32,483 nt of DNA, taken from contig JARLGQ010000062.1 of NCBI GenBank assembly GCA_031292675.1, positions 1-32,483 on the forward strand, given 5' to 3'. How positions within the stretch are numbered: the first letter of the stretch is position 1; each line of letters opens with the position of its first letter. The translations under genes were made by a program, and so were the position numbers. This stretch comes from Acidimicrobiales bacterium. Its GTDB lineage: Bacteria > Actinomycetota > Acidimicrobiia > Acidimicrobiales > UBA8190. Positions 8,169 to 15,643 of the stretch are shown in pieces. The notes below the pieces were generated by a model. The model was not told the DNA's origin, made no database searches, and was given only the letters and a program-made list of their open reading frames with translations.

Positions 8169-8580
8169 CCGGGCCGGGGGGCGGTCCCCCCCGGGCCGCA
8201 CCGTGCTCGGAGCCCCCGGGGGGACGGTGCGTGCTCGAAGCGCGTCGGGCGTCGGTGCGTGCGCCCGCGAGCGGACCGGGGTGGGCACCGACGCGTCGTG
8301 CGACGGGGGGGTGTCGGGCGTCGGCCGTTGCGCGTTCGGGGCCGGGCGCTCGAGCCGATTCCCCGTCGGGGTCACCACTCCATCCTGGTCCCGCTCCGCC
8401 CCGCGCGGGGTGATCGTCGCCGCCGCGGGAGCGGCGCGGCCCCGGTGATCATGGGGTCGTGGGCGGTGTCCGGGCCGCTCGCGCCCGTGCGTCGAGACCG
8501 TCGTCGCCGCGCCCGTCCGGCCTGCGCGAGCCGGGGCCGTTGCTGTCGCGGGCTGAGGGACCTCCGATAGCCTCGGGCCC
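8169..8580. other. Divergent region between the propeller and carboxylase genes
   Basis: These 412 bases hold either a 5' extension of the propeller gene (to 8378, encoding a Pro/Arg/Ala-rich tail) or non-coding sequence. The right part (8379-8580) contains the promoter of the carboxylase beta-subunit gene. No RNA gene, repeat or further ORF with protein-like composition was seen. The DNA is G- and C-tract rich. Confidence 0.4.
8568..8573 (+). promoter_or_regulatory. Candidate -10 of the carboxylase beta gene (leaderless type)
   Basis: TAGCCT ends 7 nt before the ATG at 8581 with no Shine-Dalgarno site between them. A TTGCTG at 8540-8545 could be a weak -35, but the 22-bp spacing is long. 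Confidence 0.4.
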
Positions 8581-10137
8581 ATGGACCACCCCATGTCACA
8601 GCGGCTGGCTGAGCTCAAGGCCCGCAAAGAGGAGGCCCTGCACGCCGGATCGCCCCACGCCGTGGAGCGTCAGCACGCCAAGGGCAAGATGACCGCCCGC
8701 GAGCGGATCGAGTACCTCCTCGACGAGGGGTCGTTCCAGGAGCTCGACATGCTCGCCCGGCATCGGGCGCACGGCATGGGCCTCGAGGAGAAGCGCCCGT
8801 ACACCGACGGCGTCATCACCGGCTTCGGCACCATCGACGGCCGTCGGGTGTGCGTCTTCAGCCAGGATTTCACGGTCTTCGGGGGGGCGCTCGGAGAGGT
8901 GTTCGCCGAGAAGATCCACAAGGTCATGGACCTCGCCGAGTCCATCGGGGTCCCCATGATCGGGCTGAACGACGGGGCCGGGGCGCGCATCCAGGAAGGG
9001 GTCGTGTCGCTGCACTACTACGGCGGGATCTTCCACCGCAACGTGGCCGCCTCGGGGGTCATCCCCCAGATCAGCGTGATCATGGGCCCGTGCGCCGGAG
9101 GCGCCGTGTACTCGCCCGCCATGACCGACTTCATCTTCATGGTCAACCAGTCCAGCCACATGTTCATCACCGGGCCCGACGTGGTGAAGACGGTCACCGG
9201 GGAGGACGTCACCCTCGAAGAGCTCGGCGGGGCCATGAGCCATGCCACCAAGTCCGGCGTGGCGACCTTCGTGGCGCCCGACGAGAAGACGTGCCTGGAC
9301 GAGGTGCGCTACCTCCTGTCCTTCCTGCCCGCGAACAACCTGGAGGAACCCCCTCTTCTCGACACCGACGACGACCCCGACCGCGGTACCCCTGAGCTGG
9401 TCGACCTGATGCCGAACCTGCCGACGCAGCCCTACGACATGAAACGCGTCATCGCCTCGGTCGTCGACGAAGGGGACTACTTCGAGGTCCACCCGCACTG
9501 GGCCATGAACATCACCTGCGGTTTCGCCCGCATCGACCGCCGCGTGGTGGGCATCGTGGGCAACCAGCCGGCCGTGCTCGCCGGGGTCCTCGACATCGAC
9601 TCCTCGGAGAAGGCGGCGCGCTTCGTCCGCACGTGTGACGCGTTCAACATCCCCCTGGTCACGTTCGTGGACGTGCCGGGCTTCATGCCCGGGACCGACC
9701 AGGAGTACGGCGGGATCATCCGCCACGGCGCCAAGCTGCTCTACGCGTACTGTGAGGCGACGGTGCCCCGCATCCAGGTCATCACCCGAAAGGCCTACGG
9801 CGGCGCGTACGTCGTCATGAACTCCAAGTCGATCGGCGCCGATCTCGCCTTCGCGTGGCCGTCGGCCGAGCTGGCGGTCATGGGACCCCAGGGTGCCGTC
9901 GAGATCGTCTACCGACGTGAGCTGGCCGAAGCCGCCGATCCCGCGGCACGCCGGGCCGAGCTGGTCGAGGAGTACACCGAGCGCTACGCCAACCCCTACG
10001 TGGCGGCCGAGCGCGGGTATGTCGACGACGTCATCGACCCCACCGAGACCCGGCGCGTCCTGGTGCGCAGCCTCCGGCTGCTCGCCTCCAAGCGCGAGGA
10101 GCTGCCCCGCCGCAAGCACGGCAACGTGCCCTTGTGA
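8581..10137 (+). CDS. pccB: Acyl-CoA carboxylase beta subunit (propionyl-CoA carboxylase type)
   Basis: A 518-aa biotin-dependent carboxyltransferase subunit, the typical length for PccB/AccD5. It transfers CO2 from carboxybiotin to acyl-CoA, most likely propionyl-CoA to (S)-methylmalonyl-CoA. Recognisable segments are the N-terminal [20 protein letters not shown], the first oxyanion-hole region [39 protein letters not shown] and, in the second half, [26 protein letters not shown] and [16 protein letters not shown]. The substrate-specificity residue cannot be fixed without an alignment, so acetyl- or butyryl-CoA use remains possible. The biotin-carrying alpha subunit is not in the window. The next gene (epsilon) overlaps the stop. 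Propionyl-CoA carboxylation is also a late step of the ethylmalonyl-CoA pathway. Confidence 0.93.
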   Translation: MDHPMSQRLAELKARKEEALHAGSPHAVERQHAKGKMTARERIEYLLDEGSFQELDMLARHRAHGMGLEEKRPYTDGVITGFGTIDGRRVCVFSQDFTVFGGALGEVFAEKIHKVMDLAESIGVPMIGLNDGAGARIQEGVVSLHYYGGIFHRNVAASGVIPQISVIMGPCAGGAVYSPAMTDFIFMVNQSSHMFITGPDVVKTVTGEDVTLEELGGAMSHATKSGVATFVAPDEKTCLDEVRYLLSFLPANNLEEPPLLDTDDDPDRGTPELVDLMPNLPTQPYDMKRVIASVVDEGDYFEVHPHWAMNITCGFARIDRRVVGIVGNQPAVLAGVLDIDSSEKAARFVRTCDAFNIPLVTFVDVPGFMPGTDQEYGGIIRHGAKLLYAYCEATVPRIQVITRKAYGGAYVVMNSKSIGADLAFAWPSAELAVMGPQGAVEIVYRRELAEAADPAARRAELVEEYTERYANPYVAAERGYVDDVIDPTETRRVLVRSLRLLASKREELPRRKHGNVPL

Positions 10138-10358
10138 GCGCGCCACAGCACGGCGCGGCACCGGTGGTCGTCTCGGTGCGCCCCGAGCCCGGGCCCGCCG
10201 TGCTGGCGGCGATCGTGGCGGCCGTCGAGGAGGCATGGCCGCGCCCGAGCCCCGCCGACGACATGGCGCCACCCCGGCATCCTTCGTGGCGCTTCAGCGG
10301 CCGTTGGTGGACCCAGCCCGTGGCCATGAGCCGCTCGCGCCCGGTACTGGGGCACTGA
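10134..10358 (+). CDS. Acyl-CoA carboxylase epsilon subunit (AccE/PccE-like)
   Basis: A 74-aa protein starting with GTG in a GTGA overlap with the stop of the beta-subunit gene. It has the layout of actinobacterial acyl-CoA carboxylase epsilon subunits: a short strand ([11 protein letters not shown]), a helix ([14 protein letters not shown]), and a C-terminal WRFSGRWW signature. These small proteins bind the beta subunit and raise activity of the alpha-beta complex; they are largely confined to Actinobacteria. Position directly after the beta gene, coupling and the WRxSGRW motif make the call good despite poor conservation of the family. Confidence 0.82.
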   Translation: MSAPQHGAAPVVVSVRPEPGPAVLAAIVAAVEEAWPRPSPADDMAPPRHPSWRFSGRWWTQPVAMSRSRPVLGH

Positions 10359-10376
10359 GCCTCACCGGTAACGGAG

Positions 10377-11594
10377 ATGTCGACCCCACAGACATTCGTG
10401 ATCGCCGGAGCCAGCTTGGCCGGAGCCAAGGCAGCTGAGACGTTACGGGCGGAGGGTTTCGAGGGACGGGTGGTCCTCGTCGGCGAGGAACCGGTTCGAC
10501 CCTACGAACGGCCGCCGTTGTCGAAGGCCTATCTTCGAGGCGAGGTCGGGTTCGCCGCCGCCGCCGTCCACGCCGAGGGCTTCTACGAGTCCTCGGACAT
10601 CGAGCTGCTGACCTCGACCACGGTCCGACATCTCGACCCGGTGGGCATGAGCGTCACCTTGGACCCGGGAGGAGACCTCGCCTACGACGGCTTGCTCCTG
10701 AGCACAGGGGCGACGCCCCGCACCCTTTCGGTCCCCGGCGCCGACCTGGCCGGGATCCACTACCTGCGCAGCCTGTCGAGTTGCGACGCGTTGCGGGCCG
10801 CGCTCGGGGAGGCCCGCAGGCTCGTCGTGGTCGGCGGGGGATGGATCGGATCCGAGGTGGCGGCCTCGGCCCGCCAGATGGGCACCGAGGTCGCCCTGGT
10901 CGAAACCGCTTCTGTCCCCCTCGAGCGGGTATTGGGCACCGAGGTGGGTGCCATGTTCAGGGACCTGCACTCCGACCACGGTGTGGAGTTGCATCTCGGG
11001 GTCGGAGTGGAAGGGTTCCGCGGCCAGGGCTCCGCCGAGGAAGTCGTGCTGGCGGACGGCACGGCGGTGGCCGGCGACCTGTTCGTGGTCGGCGTGGGGG
11101 TCACTCCACGTACCGAGTTGGTGCGTGACGTCGGCGTCAAGCTCGACAACGGCATCGTCGTCGACGAGTACCTCTCGACCGAAGTTCCCGGTATCTGGGC
11201 GGCGGGAGACGTCGCCAACGCATTCCATCCCCTCCTCGGCGTGCACATCAGGCTCGAACACTGGTCGGCCGCCCTCAACCAGGGACCGGCCGCCGCCCAG
11301 AACATGCTGGGTCATCGCGTCGCCTACCAGAAGGTTCCCTATTTCTTCTCGGACCAGTACGACCTGGGAATGGAGTACAGCGGATTCGCAACCCACTGGG
11401 ACGACGTGGTCTACCGGGGCAGCAAGGAAGATCGTGAGGTCATCGTGTTCTGGCTCGACCAGGGCAGGGTCGTGGCCGGGATGAACGTGAACGTGTGGGA
11501 CGTTGCCGGTGACATCGCTGCACTCGTCGAAGCCAAGAAGCCCGTCGACCCCGAGCGCCTGGCCGATGTCTCGGTGGAATTGAGCGCGCTGTAG
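10377..11594 (+). CDS. FAD-dependent ferredoxin/rubredoxin reductase-like oxidoreductase
   Basis: A 405-aa two-dinucleotide-domain flavoprotein. The FAD site is near the N-terminus (VIAGASLAGAKAAETLR, residues 8-24) and the NAD(P)H site is VVVGGGWIGSEVAASA (about 149-164). An FAD-binding GIWAAGDVAN motif (about 279-288) and a C-terminal reductase domain follow. The family passes electrons from NAD(P)H to small iron-sulfur proteins serving P450s or dioxygenases. No ferredoxin, P450 or oxygenase gene is adjacent, so the partner is unknown. The ATG at 10377 has GGAG immediately against it, too close for a normal ribosome-binding site, so the start is slightly uncertain. It lies 18 bp after the epsilon gene, possibly in the same transcript. 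Confidence 0.87.
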   Translation: MSTPQTFVIAGASLAGAKAAETLRAEGFEGRVVLVGEEPVRPYERPPLSKAYLRGEVGFAAAAVHAEGFYESSDIELLTSTTVRHLDPVGMSVTLDPGGDLAYDGLLLSTGATPRTLSVPGADLAGIHYLRSLSSCDALRAALGEARRLVVVGGGWIGSEVAASARQMGTEVALVETASVPLERVLGTEVGAMFRDLHSDHGVELHLGVGVEGFRGQGSAEEVVLADGTAVAGDLFVVGVGVTPRTELVRDVGVKLDNGIVVDEYLSTEVPGIWAAGDVANAFHPLLGVHIRLEHWSAALNQGPAAAQNMLGHRVAYQKVPYFFSDQYDLGMEYSGFATHWDDVVYRGSKEDREVIVFWLDQGRVVAGMNVNVWDVAGDIAALVEAKKPVDPERLADVSVELSAL

Positions 11595-11659
11595 CAAGCG
11601 TTGGAGAGACCGAAGCCGGGCGGGTCGGCCGTCAGCGAGTCAGCAAGGCGCGCTGCGGC

Positions 11660-13669
11660 TCACGGCGTTGCGCCGTGGGTGCCGTTGCGGCGATGCTCGA
11701 CGAGGGTGACCAACTCGTCCATGATGCGCCCCATCTGGAAGTCCTTGGGCGTGTAGACCGCGGCTACCCCCTTTCCCCGGAGGACCTCGGCGTCCTCGGC
11801 GGGGATGATGCCGCCCACCACCACCGGGGCGTCGACGCCTGCCACCCGTAGCCGGTCGAGGACCTCGGGCACGAGCTCGAGATGGCTTCCCGACAGGATC
11901 GAGATGCCCACGACGTCCACGTCCTCGTCGCGCGCCGCCACCGCGATCTGTTCGGGACTGAGCCGGATGCCCTGGTAGACCACTTCGAAGCCGGCGTCGC
12001 GGGCCGCCACGGCGATCTGCTCGGCCCCGTTGGAGTGCCCGTCGAGGCCGGGCTTGGCGACGAGGAGCCGAGGGGGCCCGCCGCGGTGCTCGGCAAGGAG
12101 GCGGGCCCGGTCCCGCACACCTGCGAGCTCGGCACCGCGCAGTCCGACGCCACCGCTCACGCCGGTGGGGGCCCGGTACTCCCCGAAGACCTCGCGCAGA
12201 GCGTCCGCCCATTCCCCGGTGGTGCCGCCGACGTGGGCCAGGGCGATGGTGGCGGGCATGAGGTTCTCGTCCTCGTCGGCCGCCACCCTGCGCAGTTCGG
12301 AAAGCGCCGCCTCCACCGCCGCGGTGTCGCGCTGGGCGCGCCACGTCCCCACGTCCGCCCGGAGCTGCGCTTCTGCGGCGGGGTCCACTTTCAAGATCGT
12401 GGATTCACCTTCGTAGGCGATCTCGAGGGGCGACGGCTCTGTCTCGGTGAAGGAGTTGACCCCCACCACGAGGAGCTCCCCTGTTTCGATGCGCCGCACC
12501 CGCTCGGCCTGGCTGCGCACCAGCCGGCGCTTGAGCTCGTCGACGGCCTCGAAGGCGCCTCCCATGGCGAGCACGTCCTCGAGCTCGTCGCCGGCCGCCT
12601 CGGCCAGCCCGGCCGTCTTGGCCTCGATCACGGTGGAGCCTTCGAAGATGTCCGCGTACTCGAGCAGGTCCGTCTCGTACGCCAGGATCTGCTGGATGCG
12701 CAAGGACCACTGTTGGTCCCAAGGCCGCGGCAGGCCCAGGGCCTCGTTCCAGGCCGGCAGCTGGATGGCCCTGGCCCGGGCATCACGCGACAGGGTCACC
12801 CCGAGGGCCTCGAGCACGATGCGGGGAACGTTGTTCTCGGGTTGCGCCTCGGTGAGCCCGAGCGAATTGACCTGGACGCCGTAGCGGAAACGACGCAGCT
12901 TCGGGTCCTCCACGCCGTAGCGCTCGAGGCAGATCCGGTCCCACATGCGCGTGAGGGCGCGCACCTTGCAGGTCTCCTCGACGAAGCGGATGCCGGCGTT
13001 GACGAAGAACGACATGCGCCCGACCACGGCCGGGATCTCGGAGGGGTCCACCTTCCCCGAGTCGCGCACGGCGTCGAGGACCCCGACCGCCGTCGCCAGG
13101 GCGTAGGCGATCTCCTGGACGGGCGTGGCTCCGGCTTCTTGCAGGTGGTAGCTGCACACGTTGATCGGGTTCCATTTCGGGACCTCGCGCACCGTGTAGG
13201 CGATCATGTCGACGATCAGCCGGCGACTCGCCGCGGGCGGGAAGATATAGGTGCCCCTCGACAGGTACTCCTTCACGATGTCGTTCTGCGTCGTGCCCTG
13301 CAGCACGCGGCGGTCGATCCCTGTGTCTTCGGCGTAGGCGATGTAGAGGCCCAGCAACCACGCCGCGGTGGCGTTGATGGTCATGGAGGTGTTCATGTCC
13401 CCGAGGGGGATGTCGTGCAGGAGCTCGGCCATGTGGCCGCGGTGCACCACGGGGACGCCCACCTTGCCGACCTCGCCGGCGGCCTCGGGAGCGTCGGGGT
13501 CGTACCCGGTCTGGGTGGGGAGGTCGAAGGCGATCGACAGCCCGGTTTGGCCCTTGGCCAGGTTGGTCCGGTAGAGCCGGTTCGACGCCCGGGCCGAGGT
13601 GTGGCCCGAATAGGTGCGCATCATCCAGGGCTTGTCCCGGCCGCTGCCCGGAGACGCCACGTCGCTCAC
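11660..13669 (-). CDS. ecm: Ethylmalonyl-CoA mutase (MeaA-type, B12-dependent)
   Basis: A 669-aa single-chain coenzyme-B12 mutase. The N-terminus (KPWMMRTYSGHTSARASNRL, then LAKGQTGLSIAFDLPTQTGY) and the segment WNPINVCSYHLQEAGATPVQE match MeaA/ethylmalonyl-CoA mutase; methylmalonyl-CoA mutases have ISGYHMQEAGA at the latter site. The C-terminal cobalamin domain has the DxHxxG motif as DGHSNG, followed by SILSGSHL and a VVVGG strand. It converts (2R)-ethylmalonyl-CoA to (2S)-methylsuccinyl-CoA. The GTG start at 13669 has AAGGA 7 nt upstream. A hairpin overlaps the stop codon. With ccr and the epimerase nearby, the ethylmalonyl-CoA assignment is favoured, but assay or tree placement is needed to exclude methylmalonyl- or isobutyryl-CoA specificity. 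Confidence 0.88.
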   Translation of the reverse strand: MSDVASPGSGRDKPWMMRTYSGHTSARASNRLYRTNLAKGQTGLSIAFDLPTQTGYDPDAPEAAGEVGKVGVPVVHRGHMAELLHDIPLGDMNTSMTINATAAWLLGLYIAYAEDTGIDRRVLQGTTQNDIVKEYLSRGTYIFPPAASRRLIVDMIAYTVREVPKWNPINVCSYHLQEAGATPVQEIAYALATAVGVLDAVRDSGKVDPSEIPAVVGRMSFFVNAGIRFVEETCKVRALTRMWDRICLERYGVEDPKLRRFRYGVQVNSLGLTEAQPENNVPRIVLEALGVTLSRDARARAIQLPAWNEALGLPRPWDQQWSLRIQQILAYETDLLEYADIFEGSTVIEAKTAGLAEAAGDELEDVLAMGGAFEAVDELKRRLVRSQAERVRRIETGELLVVGVNSFTETEPSPLEIAYEGESTILKVDPAAEAQLRADVGTWRAQRDTAAVEAALSELRRVAADEDENLMPATIALAHVGGTTGEWADALREVFGEYRAPTGVSGGVGLRGAELAGVRDRARLLAEHRGGPPRLLVAKPGLDGHSNGAEQIAVAARDAGFEVVYQGIRLSPEQIAVAARDEDVDVVGISILSGSHLELVPEVLDRLRVAGVDAPVVVGGIIPAEDAEVLRGKGVAAVYTPKDFQMGRIMDELVTLVEHRRNGTHGATP
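11661..11677 (-). terminator. Hairpin at the 3' end of the mutase gene
   Basis: CACGGCG-TTG-CGCCGTG is a perfect 7-bp stem with a 3-nt loop that overlaps the mutase stop codon. No T-tract follows, so it is at best a weak or factor-assisted terminator, or an mRNA-stabilising hairpin. It lies in the convergent junction with the flavoprotein gene. Confidence 0.35.
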
Positions 13670-13696
13670 CTCTCCATCCTTCCCCTGTGCCCGCCG

Positions 13697-13734
13697 CTAC
13701 CCACCCGGACCGCCCCTACCCACCCGGACCGCCC
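13697..13734. repeat. Two tandem copies of a 19-bp repeat
   Basis: The unit CTACCCACCCGGACCGCCC occurs twice back to back (13697-13715 and 13716-13734), followed by a partial CTACC. It lies in the 130-bp gap between the dehydrogenase and mutase genes, upstream of the mutase on its strand. It may be slippage or a protein-binding tandem site. Confidence 0.8.
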
Positions 13735-13799
13735 CTACCTGCCCGCCGACCTCGGCGCGCCCCTGACGGTCCGGGCGTCACGACGCGACCTGTCCGGGC

Positions 13800-14654
13800 T
13801 CACTTGCGGTAGTCGTAGAAGCCCTGGCCCGACTTCCGGCCGAAGAGCTCGGCGGCCACCATCCGCCGCAGCAGCGGGACGGCCGCGTAGTTCGGGTCGC
13901 GGAACTCCTCGTAGAGGGCGTCGAGGATGGCGAGGCTGGTGTCCAATCCCACCAGGTCGAGCAGCGCGAAGGGGCCCATGGGGAACCCGCACCCGCCCTT
14001 CATGGCCGAGTCGATGTCGTCCCGGGTGGCGACGCCGTTCTCGAACAGCCTGACGGCGTTGTTGAGGTAGGGGAAGAGCAGCGCGTTCACGATGAAGCCG
14101 GCCTGGTCCTTCACCTCGACCGGTGTCTTCCCGCATGCCTCGGCGAGCGCCCTGGCCGCGGCGATGGTGTCGTCGGAGGCGGTGATGGGCCGCACGACCT
14201 CGACGAGGGCCATGACCGGGGCGGGGTTGAAGAAGTGGATCCCGCACACCCGGTCGGGACGACCGGTCTCCATCGCCATCTCCACCACCGGGAGCGTCGA
14301 GGTGTTGGTGGCCAGGATGGTGTGGTCGGGGCAGATGCGGTCGAGCTCGGAGAAGAGGTGCTTCTTCACCCCCAGGTCCTCGACGACCGACTCGATGACC
14401 AGGTCGCAGCCGGCGAGCTCCCCGAGATCCGACACGGCCGTCACCCGCGTCAGCGTCGCGTCGCGCTCGGCTTCGGTCAGCTTGCCCTTCTCCACCTGCC
14501 GTGCCAGGGACTTCTCCATGGCGGCGACCATGCCTTCGGCCGTGCTCTGGGCCCGGGAGCGCAGCACGACCTCGAAGCCGTGCACGGCCATGGTCTCGGC
14601 GATGCCCGAGCCCATGATCCCCGAGCCGACGATTCCCACTCGCTTTATCGACAT
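13800..14654 (-). CDS. 3-hydroxybutyryl-CoA dehydrogenase
   Basis: A 284-aa single-function 3-hydroxyacyl-CoA dehydrogenase, the standard size for the short Hbd/PaaH type. It interconverts acetoacetyl-CoA and (S)-3-hydroxybutyryl-CoA with NAD(P)H. The Rossmann motif is GSGIMGSG (10-17). The catalytic pair is His140 in CGIHFFNPAP and Glu152 in LVEVV, with Ser119 in NTST and Asn143 supporting. The C-terminal domain has KDQAGFIVNALLFPYLNNAV and ends in GQGFYDYRK. In this cluster it would reduce the thiolase product towards crotonyl-CoA, the Ccr substrate; the crotonase needed between them is not in the window. A -10-like TAACAT ends 6 nt before the ATG, so the gene probably has its own promoter. 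Confidence 0.93.
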   Translation of the reverse strand: MSIKRVGIVGSGIMGSGIAETMAVHGFEVVLRSRAQSTAEGMVAAMEKSLARQVEKGKLTEAERDATLTRVTAVSDLGELAGCDLVIESVVEDLGVKKHLFSELDRICPDHTILATNTSTLPVVEMAMETGRPDRVCGIHFFNPAPVMALVEVVRPITASDDTIAAARALAEACGKTPVEVKDQAGFIVNALLFPYLNNAVRLFENGVATRDDIDSAMKGGCGFPMGPFALLDLVGLDTSLAILDALYEEFRDPNYAAVPLLRRMVAAELFGRKSGQGFYDYRK

Positions 14655-14660
14655 GCGCGT

Positions 14661-14666
14661 ATGTTA
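14661..14666 (-). promoter_or_regulatory. Candidate -10 of the hydroxybutyryl-CoA dehydrogenase gene (leaderless type)
   Basis: The minus strand reads TAACAT, then 6 nt, then ATG at 14654. No ribosome-binding site is present in between. Confidence 0.45.
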
Positions 14667-14677
14667 CCGGTCGGTTA
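14664..14677. promoter_or_regulatory. Possible operator: imperfect inverted repeat over the dehydrogenase promoter
   Basis: TTACCGGTCGGTTA has the symmetry TnACCG-N2-CGGTnA, with 12 of 14 bases within symmetric positions, and overlaps the -10-like hexamer. The same stretch also holds the direct repeat GTTACC with an 11-bp period. This size and position fit a TetR-type repressor site for acyl-CoA metabolism genes. No regulator gene is present here, so the binding protein is unknown. Confidence 0.35.
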
Positions 14678-14710
14678 CCTGGGCGGCCCGCCCGGCCCTG
14701 CCCGAGCCGC

Positions 14711-15562
14711 CTAACTCCCCGAGCCCCGCATGGCCCGGCGCATGAAACGTGGGCCGTTCTCGATGATGAGCCGGGGCGCGAGCCGGTACACCCGCCACGG
14801 GATGCGGGCATGGCGGGGGGTGACGATGATGGGCCGGTTGCGCGCCAGCGCGTCGAGGACGTCCTCGGCGAGCGACGCCGGAGGGTAGGCCCCGCCGATC
14901 GTCTTGGTCAGCAGCCTGCGGGCACTGGGGATCTCGGGCACCGGGGGGAGGTCGGGGGGATTGCCCTTGTCGAGCAGGGGGGTGTCGATCACCCCCGGGC
15001 ACACCACGCTCACCCGCACACCGTGCGCGGCCGCCTCCATGCGCAGGCTGGTGCTGAGGCCGACCACGCCGTGCTTGGTCATGCCGTAGGGCGTGAGCAT
15101 GGGAGAGGGAACGAGCCCCGCCAGCGACGCGGTGTTCACGATGTGACCGCTCCCCTGGCGGATCATGACGGGGTAGGCGGCGACAACGCCGTGCACGACG
15201 CCACGCAGGTTGACGTCGATGGCGCGATTCCAGTGCGCCAAGGTCAGCTCCTGTACCTGTCCCACGATCCCGATCCCGGCGTTGTTGAACAGGAGGTCCA
15301 GATGCCCGTGGTCCTGCGCCGTGCGCTCGACGAGCGCGGCGACCGCGTCGGCGTCGGTGACGTCGAGGGCGACTCCCGACACCCTCCCCGGGGGGCCGGC
15401 CGCCAATTCGTCGGCGGCGGCCTTGGCACCGGCCTCGTCGATGTCGGCCAGGACCACCGTGGCCCCCCGGCGGGCCAACGCGCTCGCCAGGGCCTTGCCG
15501 ATCCCTGACGCCGCCCCGGTGACGATGGCCACCTTTCCCTGGAAATGGGTGTCGAGGGGCAT
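14711..15562 (-). CDS. Short-chain dehydrogenase/reductase (SDR family)
   Basis: A 283-aa classical SDR. The cofactor motif is TGAASGIG (15-22), followed by LADID, where the Asp suggests NAD(H) preference. The structural NNAG is at 93-96. The catalytic Ser146, Tyr159 and Lys163 lie in NTASLAG and PYGMTK. The C-terminal 50 residues are basic and hydrophobic (RIPWRVYRLAPRLIIENGPRF), seen in SDRs that act on lipids or hydrophobic substrates. The substrate cannot be read from sequence. The gene precedes the hydroxybutyryl-CoA dehydrogenase by 56 bp on the same strand, so a role in the same acyl-CoA route is possible, including acetoacetyl-CoA reduction, but this is weakly supported. The ATG at 15562 starts the conserved domain. 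Confidence 0.88.
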   Translation of the reverse strand: MPLDTHFQGKVAIVTGAASGIGKALASALARRGATVVLADIDEAGAKAAADELAAGPPGRVSGVALDVTDADAVAALVERTAQDHGHLDLLFNNAGIGIVGQVQELTLAHWNRAIDVNLRGVVHGVVAAYPVMIRQGSGHIVNTASLAGLVPSPMLTPYGMTKHGVVGLSTSLRMEAAAHGVRVSVVCPGVIDTPLLDKGNPPDLPPVPEIPSARRLLTKTIGGAYPPASLAEDVLDALARNRPIIVTPRHARIPWRVYRLAPRLIIENGPRFMRRAMRGSGS

Positions 15563-15568
15563 GGCGTG

Positions 15569-15574
15569 AGAATA
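15569..15574 (-). promoter_or_regulatory. Candidate -10 of the SDR gene (leaderless type)
   Basis: The minus strand reads TATTCT, 6 nt before the ATG at 15562. It shares an 81-bp divergent region with the promoter of the S51 peptidase gene. Confidence 0.45.
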
Positions 15575-15631
15575 GGCGTGCGGCGCCGTCGGGGCCCGGG
15601 TGTCGGTCCCGAACCCGGCGGCTCTCCCCCC

Positions 15632-15637
15632 TACAGT
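15632..15637 (+). promoter_or_regulatory. Candidate -10 of the S51 peptidase gene (leaderless type)
   Basis: TACAGT ends 6 nt before the ATG at 15644, with no Shine-Dalgarno sequence. Confidence 0.45.
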
Positions 15638-15643
15638 GGCGCC

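Noticed and set aside
8596-10272. Minus-strand open frame of 558 codons opposite the carboxylase beta gene
   Set aside because: The plus strand encodes an unmistakable carboxyltransferase; the minus frame is a composition artefact.
11882-14053. Plus-strand open frame of 723 codons opposite the mutase and dehydrogenase genes
   Set aside because: Mirror of conserved enzymes on the other strand; no domain-like sequence.
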